Positions 1 to 7,478 of a stretch of 9,893 bases of DNA are shown piece by piece (the stretch's first letter is position 1; each line of letters starts with the position of its first letter). Made by a program: the position numbers and the translations under genes. The stretch is taken from contig CAXBRT010000061.1 of NCBI GenBank assembly GCA_963978445.1, forward strand, positions 1-9,893, read 5' to 3'. The DNA is from TMED14 sp003444795. Its GTDB lineage: Bacteria; Bacteroidota; Bacteroidia; Flavobacteriales; Schleiferiaceae. A model generated the notes under the pieces. It saw only the letters and a program-made list of their open reading frames with translations. It did not search any database and had not been told where the DNA came from.

Positions 1-1
1 C

Positions 2-274
2 CGTCAAGGAAATGCAAGTGATGCATTGCCATTGGTGAACCAAGTACGTGCCCGCGCTGGCGTTGCTGCTCTTTCTTCTGTGGACGCTGATGCGATCCTC
101 TTGGAGCGTGGCTTCGAATTGGCTTGGGAGGCTGTTCGTCGTATGGACTTGATCCGCTATGGCAAGTTCAACGATGCGTGGACCAACAAGGACGCATCTC
201 CTGCGTATACCAAGTTGTTCCCCATCCCTGCTTCTGCATTGGGTGCTAACCCCAATTTGGAGCAAAATCCTTGA
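2..274 (+). CDS. SusD/RagB-family outer-membrane nutrient-binding lipoprotein (C-terminal part only)
   Basis: This is the C-terminal 90 residues of a SusD-like protein. The reading frame is open from base 2 and starts before the window, so neither the signal peptide nor the TPR-like N-terminus is visible. The family shows through the typical end of SusD/RagB proteins: a helix with N-x-V-R-x-R-A-G, then L-x-E-R-x-x-E-L-x-x-E-x-x-R-R-x-D-L-I-R-x-G-K-F, then the closing P-I-P-x-x-x-L-x-x-N-P-x-L-x-Q-N-P. SusD proteins are surface lipoproteins that cap a SusC TonB-dependent channel and deliver glycans, peptides or other oligomers to it. The SusC gene would be expected just upstream, outside the window. 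The stop is TGA at 272-274, followed by a strong terminator. The bound substrate cannot be judged from this fragment. Confidence 0.93.
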   Translation, partial: RQGNASDALPLVNQVRARAGVAALSSVDADAILLERGFELAWEAVRRMDLIRYGKFNDAWTNKDASPAYTKLFPIPASALGANPNLEQNP

Positions 275-303
275 TACTAAGCCTGCGTTTCGGCTTAATT
301 TTG
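271..303 (+). promoter_or_regulatory. Candidate Bacteroidota-type promoter for the FG-GAP operon
   Basis: TAATTTTG at 296-303 matches the Bacteroidota/Flavobacterium -7 consensus TAnnTTTG at all six fixed positions. A TTG at 271-273 lies 22 bp upstream, inside the 17-23 bp spacing described for flavobacterial -33 elements. Transcription would begin near 308-312, inside the 5' arm of the SusD terminator, giving a leader of roughly 55 bases before the start at 366. The match is seen in the sequence; promoter activity is inferred. The -33 part is only three bases and carries little weight. Confidence 0.38.
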
Positions 304-336
304 GGAGGAAACCTTCGGGTTTCCTCCCTTTTTTTT
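303..336 (+). terminator. Strong intrinsic terminator after the SusD gene
   Basis: A perfect 11-bp stem (GGGAGGAAACC at 303-313 pairing with 318-328) closes on a TTCG tetraloop at 314-317 with a C-G closing pair, the very stable cUUCGg type. Eight T residues follow at 329-336. This is a textbook Rho-independent terminator, 28 bp after the SusD stop codon. There is no matching A tract on the 5' side, so it acts on the plus strand only. It separates the SusCD-type transcript from the FG-GAP genes, whose first start codon lies 17-29 bp beyond the T tract. Confidence 0.92.
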
Positions 337-365
337 ATCGACTACCCTTATTAATGCATAGAACG

Positions 366-3300
366 ATGCATACCCGTTTATCCATCCTGTTAAGTGCGGC
401 CGTCTTGGTGGCGTGCCAACCCGAATTTCCACCCATCGGGGACCAGCTCTTCTCGCTGATGCCCAATGCGGCCACGGGCTTGGAATTCACCAACCAGCTC
501 CAGTACGATAAGGACTTCAATGTCTTTAACTACCGGAATTACTACAACGGAGGAGGCATTGCCGTCGGCGATGTGAACAACGATGGCTGGGTGGATATCT
601 ACTATACGGCAAACCAGGGACCCAATAAACTCTTTCTCAATCGAGGCGGTTGGAAATTTGAAGAAGCTAGCAATGCGGGTGTTGAAGGAAAGCAGGCCTG
701 GAGCACCGGCGTCACCATGGCGGATGTCAATGCCGATGGTTGGCTGGATATTTACGTGTGCAATGCCGGTGACATCGCGGGTTCGGACCGAAGCAATGAG
801 CTCTTTATTAACCGAGGCGATGGCACCTTCAAAGAAGAGGCCGAGGCCTATGGGGTCGCCGACAAGGGCCTCAGTACGCATGCGGTCTTTTTTGACTACG
901 ATGGGGATCAAGATTTAGACTTGTATGTACTCAATAATTCCTTCAGAGCGATTGGGAGTTTCAATTTGGAGCGTGACTTGCGCACAGAACGCGATCCAGA
1001 AGGGGGCGATAAGCTGTATCGAAACGACGGCGGGCGTTTTCATGATGTGAGTGCAGAGGCGGGTATTCTCGGATCAGAAATTGGTTTTGGATTGGGCGCT
1101 ACCGTGGGCGATATCAATGGAGATGGTTGGCTAGACCTCTACATTTCCAATGACTTTTTTGAGAAGGACTACGTGTACATCAATCAGCAAAACGGCACAT
1201 TCCTAGAGTCTGGGGAAGCCTTGATGGCACATACAAGTTTTGCTTCCATGGGGGCGGATATGGCGGATATAAACAACGACGCGCACCCCGACATCTTTGT
1301 GACAGATATGCTTCCCGAGCCTGACAAACGTTTGAAGCAAACGACCACATTTGAGAACTGGGCGACCTATAGTCAGAAGGTGAAATGGGGATATCACCAT
1401 CAATTCAACCGAAACATGTTGCACCTCAACAACGGGGATGGCAGTTTTAGTGAAATTGGGGAGATGGCCGGAACGCATGCAACCGATTGGTCCTGGGGCG
1501 CGCTCATTATGGATTTGGACAACGACGGGTACCGCGATATCTATGTTTCCAACGGTATTGAACGTGATTTAACGGACCAAGATTTCATCAACTACATCTC
1601 CAACGAGCAAACCATGCGTTCCATTGTCACCAAGGATGGGGTGAATTTCAAGGAGCTCATTGATGCGATGCCCTCCACCCGAATTCCCAACTATGCCTTC
1701 CGAAATATCATGGGAGAGGGCGGCACCTTTGCAAAAACGACTTTGCTTTGGGGTTTGGAGATTCCAAGCCACTCCAATGGGGCGGTCTACGCGGATCTAG
1801 ACAATGACGGCGATCTGGACTTACTCGTCAACAATTTGAACATGGAAGCTTTTGCGTTCCGAAACAATGCAGAAACCCTTCGCTCGCACAATGGGTGGTT
1901 GCAGCTGACCTTGAAAGGAGAGGGCGGGAATACTTTGGCCGTTGGAGCACAAGTTTTTGGCTACAGCCAGGATGGTATTCACTACGCGGAGCAGGTCCCC
2001 ATGAAGGGCTTCCAATCTTCGGTGGATCCACGCATTCACTTGGGTTTAGGAACGGATGCCTTGGACTCCTTGGTCATTCGATGGCCCAATGGTCGCCGAA
2101 GCTATGTGGCGGGTCCCTTGCGCAATCAAAGCCTTACCCTACAGCAGTCGGAAGCCACGGCGGATTGGATTTCTAAGACGTCCGCCCCAGCACGCATGCA
2201 GCCCGCAACGGCGCCTGCCTTTGTGCATCAGGAAAACCCCTTCTCACATTTTGACCGCGAGCGTTTAATTCCTCAGATGCTCAGCGCGGAAGGTCCTAAG
2301 ATGGCTTGGGCAGATCTCAATGGAGATGGCCATGAAGATGTCTTTATTTGCGGAGCCCGGGATCAGGCCAGTGTTTTGTTTTATGGAACCTCCCAAGGAG
2401 GCTTTAGAATCGGACAAACGTTTGAAGAGGACAAAGCCGCAGAGGATCGCTGTGCGCTCTTTTTTGATGCGGACGGTGATGGGGATTTGGACCTATATGT
2501 GGGCACCGGTTCTGCAGAGGTAGGAGCGGAGTCCGATCTTTTATTGGACAAACTCTACCTGAAACAAGGTTCGCTTTATATCCAATCCTCACTGCCCAAA
2601 CTTTGGATTTCCACCAGCACAGTGGTGGCACTTGATGCAGACGGAGATGGCGACCAAGACCTCTTTGTCGGCGCGCGTGTTCAACCCGGTTCCTACGGCA
2701 AGCTCCCCACTTCCTACTACCTCAAAAACCAAGGCAATGGCCAATTCACCATGGACCATGCGTTCAACGAAATGGGCATGGTTACGGCCGCCCAGGTGCT
2801 GGACTTGGGAAAGCCCACCCTTGTGGTGGCGGGCGAGTTCATGGCCATTCAATGTTGGCAGTATAGGTCAAATGGTTGGGAGCGCAATGAGATGCGCGAA
2901 CCAAGCTGGTTGGAAGGCGGAGACGACCACGGCCTCACTGGCTGGTGGTCGAGCTTGACCAAGGTGGATGTGGATGGAGATGGGGATTTGGACCTTATTG
3001 CGGGCAATATGGGCTTGAACTGTCAGTTAAAAGCCGATTTGCATCATCCCATAACGTTGGTGGTGAACGACTTTGACAACAACGGAGCGACCGATCCGAT
3101 TCTCTGCCAGTACAAGGGCGATAGCCTTTACCCTCAAGTCCTACGCCACGATCTCATATCCCAAGTGCCCAAATTCAAAAAGAAGTTCCTGGAATACAAA
3201 GACTACGCGGGCGTTCCCGTTCAGCGCATGCTGAGCCCTGAAGAATGGAAAGGCAGTCAACGCTTGGAAATCAACACCATGGAGTCCATGTGGCTGGAGA

Positions 3301-3650
3301 ACGACAACGGCGTGCTCCTACCGCACTACCTCCCACGTGCGGCCCAAATGTCCCCAGTCTACGCCGCGGCTATGTTGGACGTTGACGGCGATGGTATTTT
3401 GGACATGGTGCTCGGCGGGAACTTGTATGAAGTTCAGCCACAGTGGGGGCGCTACGATGCCAATTTTGGAACCGTTCTGAAGGGCCAAAACGATCCCCTG
3501 GATAGGTTTAGTGGGGCCATTCCGCTCCCCGAACTTGGGTGGAATTGGAAGGGGCAAGTGCGCGATTTGCACGTCCAAAATGGCCGAAAAATTTTCGTGG
3601 CTTTCAATAACGCCGCAGTTCAGGCTTTTCAAGTTGCTGAAAAACAGTAG
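366..3650 (+). CDS. Giant FG-GAP/VCBS repeat lipoprotein with UnbV (ASPIC/CRTAC1-like) domain
   Basis: This is a 1094-residue envelope protein. Residues 1-17 form a lipoprotein signal peptide ending in the lipobox L-V-A-C (lipid Cys17). Thirteen Ca2+-binding loops of the form D-x-[DN]-x-[DN]-x-x-x-D, typical of FG-GAP/VCBS beta-propeller blades, start near residues 69, 120, 177, 249, 301, 383, 477, 650, 701, 757, 868, 902 and 1005. Between the two sets, residues 511-594 form an UnbV/ASPIC domain with N-x-x-A-x-G-A, H-L-G-L-G and I-R-W-P-N-G signatures. The architecture suggests two propellers joined by UnbV. Such proteins often sit beside SusCD pairs; binding or adhesion is plausible but no activity is proven. 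ATG 366 gives a compact signal peptide; the in-frame ATG at 354 would add four residues and is equally possible. The frame stays open upstream to 159, but that part overlaps SusD and crosses the terminator, so it is not coding. The next gene follows after 3 bp. Confidence 0.9.
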   Translation: MHTRLSILLSAAVLVACQPEFPPIGDQLFSLMPNAATGLEFTNQLQYDKDFNVFNYRNYYNGGGIAVGDVNNDGWVDIYYTANQGPNKLFLNRGGWKFEEASNAGVEGKQAWSTGVTMADVNADGWLDIYVCNAGDIAGSDRSNELFINRGDGTFKEEAEAYGVADKGLSTHAVFFDYDGDQDLDLYVLNNSFRAIGSFNLERDLRTERDPEGGDKLYRNDGGRFHDVSAEAGILGSEIGFGLGATVGDINGDGWLDLYISNDFFEKDYVYINQQNGTFLESGEALMAHTSFASMGADMADINNDAHPDIFVTDMLPEPDKRLKQTTTFENWATYSQKVKWGYHHQFNRNMLHLNNGDGSFSEIGEMAGTHATDWSWGALIMDLDNDGYRDIYVSNGIERDLTDQDFINYISNEQTMRSIVTKDGVNFKELIDAMPSTRIPNYAFRNIMGEGGTFAKTTLLWGLEIPSHSNGAVYADLDNDGDLDLLVNNLNMEAFAFRNNAETLRSHNGWLQLTLKGEGGNTLAVGAQVFGYSQDGIHYAEQVPMKGFQSSVDPRIHLGLGTDALDSLVIRWPNGRRSYVAGPLRNQSLTLQQSEATADWISKTSAPARMQPATAPAFVHQENPFSHFDRERLIPQMLSAEGPKMAWADLNGDGHEDVFICGARDQASVLFYGTSQGGFRIGQTFEEDKAAEDRCALFFDADGDGDLDLYVGTGSAEVGAESDLLLDKLYLKQGSLYIQSSLPKLWISTSTVVALDADGDGDQDLFVGARVQPGSYGKLPTSYYLKNQGNGQFTMDHAFNEMGMVTAAQVLDLGKPTLVVAGEFMAIQCWQYRSNGWERNEMREPSWLEGGDDHGLTGWWSSLTKVDVDGDGDLDLIAGNMGLNCQLKADLHHPITLVVNDFDNNGATDPILCQYKGDSLYPQVLRHDLISQVPKFKKKFLEYKDYAGVPVQRMLSPEEWKGSQRLEINTMESMWLENDNGVLLPHYLPRAAQMSPVYAAAMLDVDGDGILDMVLGGNLYEVQPQWGRYDANFGTVLKGQNDPLDRFSGAIPLPELGWNWKGQVRDLHVQNGRKIFVAFNNAAVQAFQVAEKQ

Positions 3651-3653
3651 TTC

Positions 3654-6600
3654 ATGTTTGGACGTCGACGCCTTATCCTCCAGAGTATTCTCCTGCTATT
3701 TGTGCTAGGAGGCTTGGTGATTTGGTTGACCTATGAGGCGCCCGGCTTCACGGACATGAGCCCCGAAGAAACGGGCGTTGACTTTCGGAATGACCTGCAA
3801 GAAGATGAAAACCAGAACATCGTCGACTACCTCTACTTCTACAACGGCGCTGGGGTCGCTGCGGGTGATCTGAATGGCGATGGCTTGGTAGATTTGGTTT
3901 TCACCAGCAACCAAGGGCCCAATAAACTCTACTTCAATCAAGGAAACTGGCGCTTCGAAGATGCCACGGAAACTTCAGGCTTTCACAAAACAGGGGATTG
4001 GTCCACCGGAGTAACCCTAGCAGACGTCAACAACGACGGGGCCGTGGACATTTATGTAAGCCAAGTGCAAGGGATTTTAGGCTGGGAAGGCCACAACGCC
4101 CTATTTATCAATGACGGCCAGGGGAATGTTACAGAAGAGGCAGCCCAGCGCGGATTGTCCATTCAAGGCCTCTGTCAGCAGGCGGCTTTCTTGGACGCAG
4201 ATCAAGACGGCGATTTGGACGTGTATATTTTAAAGCATTCGGTTCATCCCAGTGGGTCCTTTGCGCAAGCGCGTTCCCGAACGGATTCCTCCGCGCTGGC
4301 TGGAGACCAGTTCTTACTCAACGACGGGACGGGTCACTTTACCGATGCCACCCATACGTCGGGCATCTACCAGAGTGAGATGGGCTACGGCCTCGGGGTG
4401 GTGGCGCAGGATATTAATCTAGACGGACTGCCAGACCTCTACATCACCAACGATTTTTACGAGAACGACTACCTCTACCTCAACCTAGGCGGTGGACGAT
4501 TTACGAATGTGTTACCCGAACGAGCAGCACATACCTCCAAATTCAGCATGGGGGTGGATGCGGCGGATATGGATGGCAATGGTTTGCCCGACGTCTTTAC
4601 GCTGGACATGCGTCCGGAGGACGAAGCAACGTTTAAGCGCTCCCTTGGGGCGGATCCCTACCAAATTTCGCGGTACAAGGAGAGTTACGGATTTCAGGAC
4701 CAGTATCCCCGAAATCACCTACACCTTGCCACTACCAAAGACGGGATGTATCGCGAGGTAGCCCAATCGTTGGGCGTGGACGCTACCGATTGGTCTTGGT
4801 CCGTGTTACTGGCGGATTTTGACCAGGATGCGGTCAAGGACCTGTTTATCACCAATGGGATTAAGCGTCGGCCAAACGATCTGGATTATTTGAACGATCT
4901 CACGGGGGTTCCGGAGGAGTCGCCGGAGTCGGACATCTACGCTAAAATGCCGCCGGGTGCGACCGCCAACCGGGCTTTCCGGCAAACTCCAGAAAATCTT
5001 GGACGCATAGGGATGATGGAAGACCGAGGCGCCGCATGGGGCCTGGATCGTGTCGGCTATTCAAATGGGGCGGCCTATGCAGATTTGGACAACGATGGGG
5101 ATTTGGACTTAATCGTCAACAACTTGGACGATGTGGCCAGCCTGTACCGCAACGATATTCCTTCGGAGTTTGAAAAGGAAAACGGGCACCATCCAGCTTG
5201 GGTGGGCATAGATGTGCGCACGCAACAAGGCGCTCCGGCCTTAGGGGCTCGAATCGAGTATGAGACCCTACCCACCGGAACAGGGTCCGAGCAAGTCTGG
5301 GCCACCCGCGGTTGGTGCTCTGCGAGCGATACGCGTGTGCGGATTCCCTACACACGGTCATGCACGGTGTATTGGCCCGACGGCACCCGTCAAGAGGTGG
5401 CACTGCAGGAAGATAGTTACACCGTTGTAGTCCCAGATGCCAACCGACCCACGTACACAGCGTTAAGTCCCGCAATGGCCCAGCTGCACGAAGTAGAGGG
5501 CCTTCAGGCGCACCGGGAAGATGCGTATTCGGATTTCATTGATCAACCGCTTACCCTATTTGCGGGATCGGATTGGGGCCCTGCGGTAGCTGCCACCGAA
5601 GTTAAGGGGGGCTATGCCCTTTTTGTAGGCGGAGGTTTTGGGCAAAGCAGCCAGGTCTACGGCTATGAGCCGGGTCGTGGCTCATGGGAACTCTGGTATA
5701 CGGTGTCGGATAGTGCGGCCGAGACGGTGGCAGCGGAGTGGGCGGATCTCGATGCCGATGGCGATCAAGACGTCGTGGTGGTTACCGGAGGCAATCACTT
5801 TGGGCGCCAATCACAGGCGATGCAGGATTATTGGCTAGAAACGACGCCTACTGGATTCCGCTACCATGGGCTTCCGAGCCATAGTAATGCGAGTGATGTG
5901 CTCATTTTCGACCAAAACGGGGATGGCGCGCTAGACGTTTTAATCACCGAAGGCATGCCCATTATTGGGGCGGGAGAACCACTGACCCAAAGGGTCGAGC
6001 ATGTCCTTTGTTTGCAGGAAGAACCGGGGAAATTTGCACGTACCGAATGGTCTTTGTTGCATCGCCTTGGACCGGTATGGGACGTGGCCATGGCTGAAAA
6101 TTTCTTTCCCTATGAATCGCAAACCACCCTGGCTTTTGCGCGCGATTTTGCCCCCATTCTGATTCTACCCTCGGGGAATGAGCTTGGGAGCTGGGCAGAA
6201 CCACAAGAGGTGACGAAGGCTGGGCATTGGCGTTCGGTGAATTTTACCGAAGGCGGGCTTTTTGCCGGAAACTTAGGAACCAATCACGGCCTTACCATCA
6301 CGCAAGACCACCCTTTGCGCTACTATATCCAGGATTTTGACAAGAATGGGGAAGAAGAAGCATTGGTAGCCGTGTGGAATCAGGACGCTTACTACCCCTA
6401 TGCGACCCGGGATGAATTGATTCGCCAAATGGCGGGACTCAAAAAGAAATTCCTCTACACGTCCGACGTGGCGGGCCAAACATTCGATGAACTTTTTGGT
6501 GCGTCCCAGGAGAATGCCCTCTTGAAAACGGTGGAGGAAACCCGTTCTGGATTTGTACATCCCACAAAGGATGGCGACTGGTATTTCCAACCTGCGGAGC

Positions 6601-6848
6601 AGATCCTTCAGGAATTTCCTATCCGAGGGGTCCTTTCCTGGAGAGATAAGCTTTGGTTTTACGGCGGACTGGAGGCCAATCATCCGGAAAGTGGCAAACT
6701 CAATGCGACAACGCTCCTTTCCACCGATCGATTTGGGGACGAACCTACCGTGTATTTTGCTCGAAAAACCGTCCGAGCACTCTGTCCCGTCGGCGACCGC
6801 TTGTTACTCATTACCAACGATGGACCCGTATGGTCGCTACTTCCATGA
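3654..6848 (+). CDS. Second FG-GAP/VCBS repeat protein, membrane-anchored paralogue with degenerate UnbV domain
   Basis: This 1064-residue protein is a tandem paralogue of the preceding gene and starts 3 bp after its stop, so the two are surely co-transcribed. It has a short basic stretch (R4-R6) and one hydrophobic segment at about residues 7-27 with no lipobox cysteine, so it is either cleaved by signal peptidase I or kept as a membrane anchor. Calcium loops begin near residues 72, 124, 181, 253, 305, 388, 477, 698 and 753, with a degenerate one (D-F-D-K-N-G-E-E-E) at 894. Their positions match those of the upstream paralogue almost one for one. Residues 516-593 correspond to UnbV: A-L-G-A-R and Y-W-P-D-G-T remain, but the H-x-G-L-G motif is gone. 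The function is probably surface or periplasmic binding or scaffolding; no catalytic residues are recognised. No Shine-Dalgarno sequence precedes the ATG, as is usual in this phylum. Confidence 0.9.
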   Translation: MFGRRRLILQSILLLFVLGGLVIWLTYEAPGFTDMSPEETGVDFRNDLQEDENQNIVDYLYFYNGAGVAAGDLNGDGLVDLVFTSNQGPNKLYFNQGNWRFEDATETSGFHKTGDWSTGVTLADVNNDGAVDIYVSQVQGILGWEGHNALFINDGQGNVTEEAAQRGLSIQGLCQQAAFLDADQDGDLDVYILKHSVHPSGSFAQARSRTDSSALAGDQFLLNDGTGHFTDATHTSGIYQSEMGYGLGVVAQDINLDGLPDLYITNDFYENDYLYLNLGGGRFTNVLPERAAHTSKFSMGVDAADMDGNGLPDVFTLDMRPEDEATFKRSLGADPYQISRYKESYGFQDQYPRNHLHLATTKDGMYREVAQSLGVDATDWSWSVLLADFDQDAVKDLFITNGIKRRPNDLDYLNDLTGVPEESPESDIYAKMPPGATANRAFRQTPENLGRIGMMEDRGAAWGLDRVGYSNGAAYADLDNDGDLDLIVNNLDDVASLYRNDIPSEFEKENGHHPAWVGIDVRTQQGAPALGARIEYETLPTGTGSEQVWATRGWCSASDTRVRIPYTRSCTVYWPDGTRQEVALQEDSYTVVVPDANRPTYTALSPAMAQLHEVEGLQAHREDAYSDFIDQPLTLFAGSDWGPAVAATEVKGGYALFVGGGFGQSSQVYGYEPGRGSWELWYTVSDSAAETVAAEWADLDADGDQDVVVVTGGNHFGRQSQAMQDYWLETTPTGFRYHGLPSHSNASDVLIFDQNGDGALDVLITEGMPIIGAGEPLTQRVEHVLCLQEEPGKFARTEWSLLHRLGPVWDVAMAENFFPYESQTTLAFARDFAPILILPSGNELGSWAEPQEVTKAGHWRSVNFTEGGLFAGNLGTNHGLTITQDHPLRYYIQDFDKNGEEEALVAVWNQDAYYPYATRDELIRQMAGLKKKFLYTSDVAGQTFDELFGASQENALLKTVEETRSGFVHPTKDGDWYFQPAEQILQEFPIRGVLSWRDKLWFYGGLEANHPESGKLNATTLLSTDRFGDEPTVYFARKTVRALCPVGDRLLLITNDGPVWSLLP

Positions 6849-6860
6849 GAATTTGCAAGG

Positions 6861-6870
6861 GCCTTAAGGC
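6861..6870. repeat. Perfect 10-bp palindrome in the 92-bp gap between the FG-GAP pair and the small lipoprotein gene
   Basis: GCCTTAAGGC is a perfect inverted repeat lying 13 bases after the stop codon of the second FG-GAP gene. It has no loop and no T tract, so it is not a standard terminator. It could be an operator half-site pair or chance. The rest of the gap (6849-6940) shows no strong promoter; an imperfect -7-like TAGTTTTA at 6922-6929 has no good -33 partner. Confidence 0.2.
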
Positions 6871-6940
6871 ACCGAATTCAGCCGCATATTGGATACCTTA
6901 GAGTCCTAATCAGCGCCCCTATAGTTTTAGTCATTCACCC

Positions 6941-7474
6941 ATGAAGCACCCCCGAATCCTTTCCATAGCAGGCATCACGCTAATCGCCTTGTTCACGAGC
7001 TGCAATCCACGTTTTGACTGCCAAGAAATCAATACGTTCTCCAGTTTTGACAGCAGCACCTCCATCACCGGTTTAAAACTGGTGGATAACCTCGTCTGTT
7101 ACTACCCCGATAAGGACGAACGTCTGGCATGGGGCGAGCTCATTGTGGTGCGCGATTCGGCCGATTATGCCTGGCTCGCAGAGGCGAGCCAGAACGACAC
7201 CTGCATGGACTGCTTTTTTCCCTGGTTGCCCTTAGATACGGCGGTACTGCTCGGGGTTCCTATGGAGCTCAACTGTTTGGAATACAATTATTTAAAAGTG
7301 GTTGACGGTGGAGATCGCAGCATCTTCCAAATCAAAACCTTGGACCCAACCGAATGCGAAACCTACACCTGTCCCAACCGCACTTTTAACTGGGTTCTTG
7401 CCCCCAAGTCAAAAGTTCAGGATCTGATTGAATTCCAAGGAGGTCGCCATTATTATCGATGCGATTGCAACTAA
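6941..7474 (+). CDS. Cysteine-rich putative lipoprotein of unknown function
   Basis: This 177-residue protein was not recognised as a named family. Residues 1-21 are a lipoprotein signal peptide with lipobox F-T-S-C (lipid Cys21). The mature part carries nine further cysteines at 27, 53, 88, 91, 112, 139, 144, 174 and 176, including C-x-x-C at 88-91 and C-x-C at the extreme C-terminus, which suggests a disulfide-stabilised periplasmic or surface fold rather than a redox enzyme. The mix of strand-like segments (G-E-L-I-V-V at 65-70, L-D-T-A-V-L-L-G-V at 98-106, W-V-L-A-P-K at 151-156) faintly resembles small PrcB-C-like lipoprotein domains, but this is only an impression. It lies 92 bp after the FG-GAP pair and only 4 bp before the haloperoxidase gene, so it is probably co-expressed with the latter and may partner it. 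The stop is TAA at 7472-7474. Confidence 0.82.
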   Translation: MKHPRILSIAGITLIALFTSCNPRFDCQEINTFSSFDSSTSITGLKLVDNLVCYYPDKDERLAWGELIVVRDSADYAWLAEASQNDTCMDCFFPWLPLDTAVLLGVPMELNCLEYNYLKVVDGGDRSIFQIKTLDPTECETYTCPNRTFNWVLAPKSKVQDLIEFQGGRHYYRCDCN

Positions 7475-7478
7475 ACCC

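Noticed and set aside
279..296. Small inverted repeat AAGCC...GGCTT just before the main terminator
   Set aside because: Only a 5-bp stem with no T tract; it could add to the terminator region but is not a convincing separate element.
159..365. Open frame extending the first FG-GAP gene 69 codons upstream (to ATG 159)
   Set aside because: It overlaps the well-supported SusD reading frame, runs through the terminator hairpin, and would bury the lipoprotein signal peptide inside the protein.
390..911. Long antisense open frame of 173 codons opposite the first FG-GAP gene
   Set aside because: It is rich in D/I/V/H and mirrors the repetitive Ca2+-loop codons (GAT/GAC read in reverse); no signal or domain. 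It is a shadow of a repeat-rich gene.
568..3404. Recurring GATGGnGATnTGGAC-like units as DNA repeats
   Set aside because: They are explained by the repeated Ca2+-loop protein motif; spacing and flanks vary, so they are not a DNA-level repeat or CRISPR array.
6922..6929. TAGTTTTA as a promoter for the small lipoprotein gene
   Set aside because: One mismatch to TAnnTTTG and no TTG/TTTG at 17-23 bp upstream; only TTAG about 20 bp away. Readthrough from the FG-GAP genes is equally likely.
7428..7478. Longer start for the haloperoxidase gene
   Set aside because: It would overlap the end of the small lipoprotein gene and place a polar stretch before a clear lipoprotein signal peptide starting at 7479.
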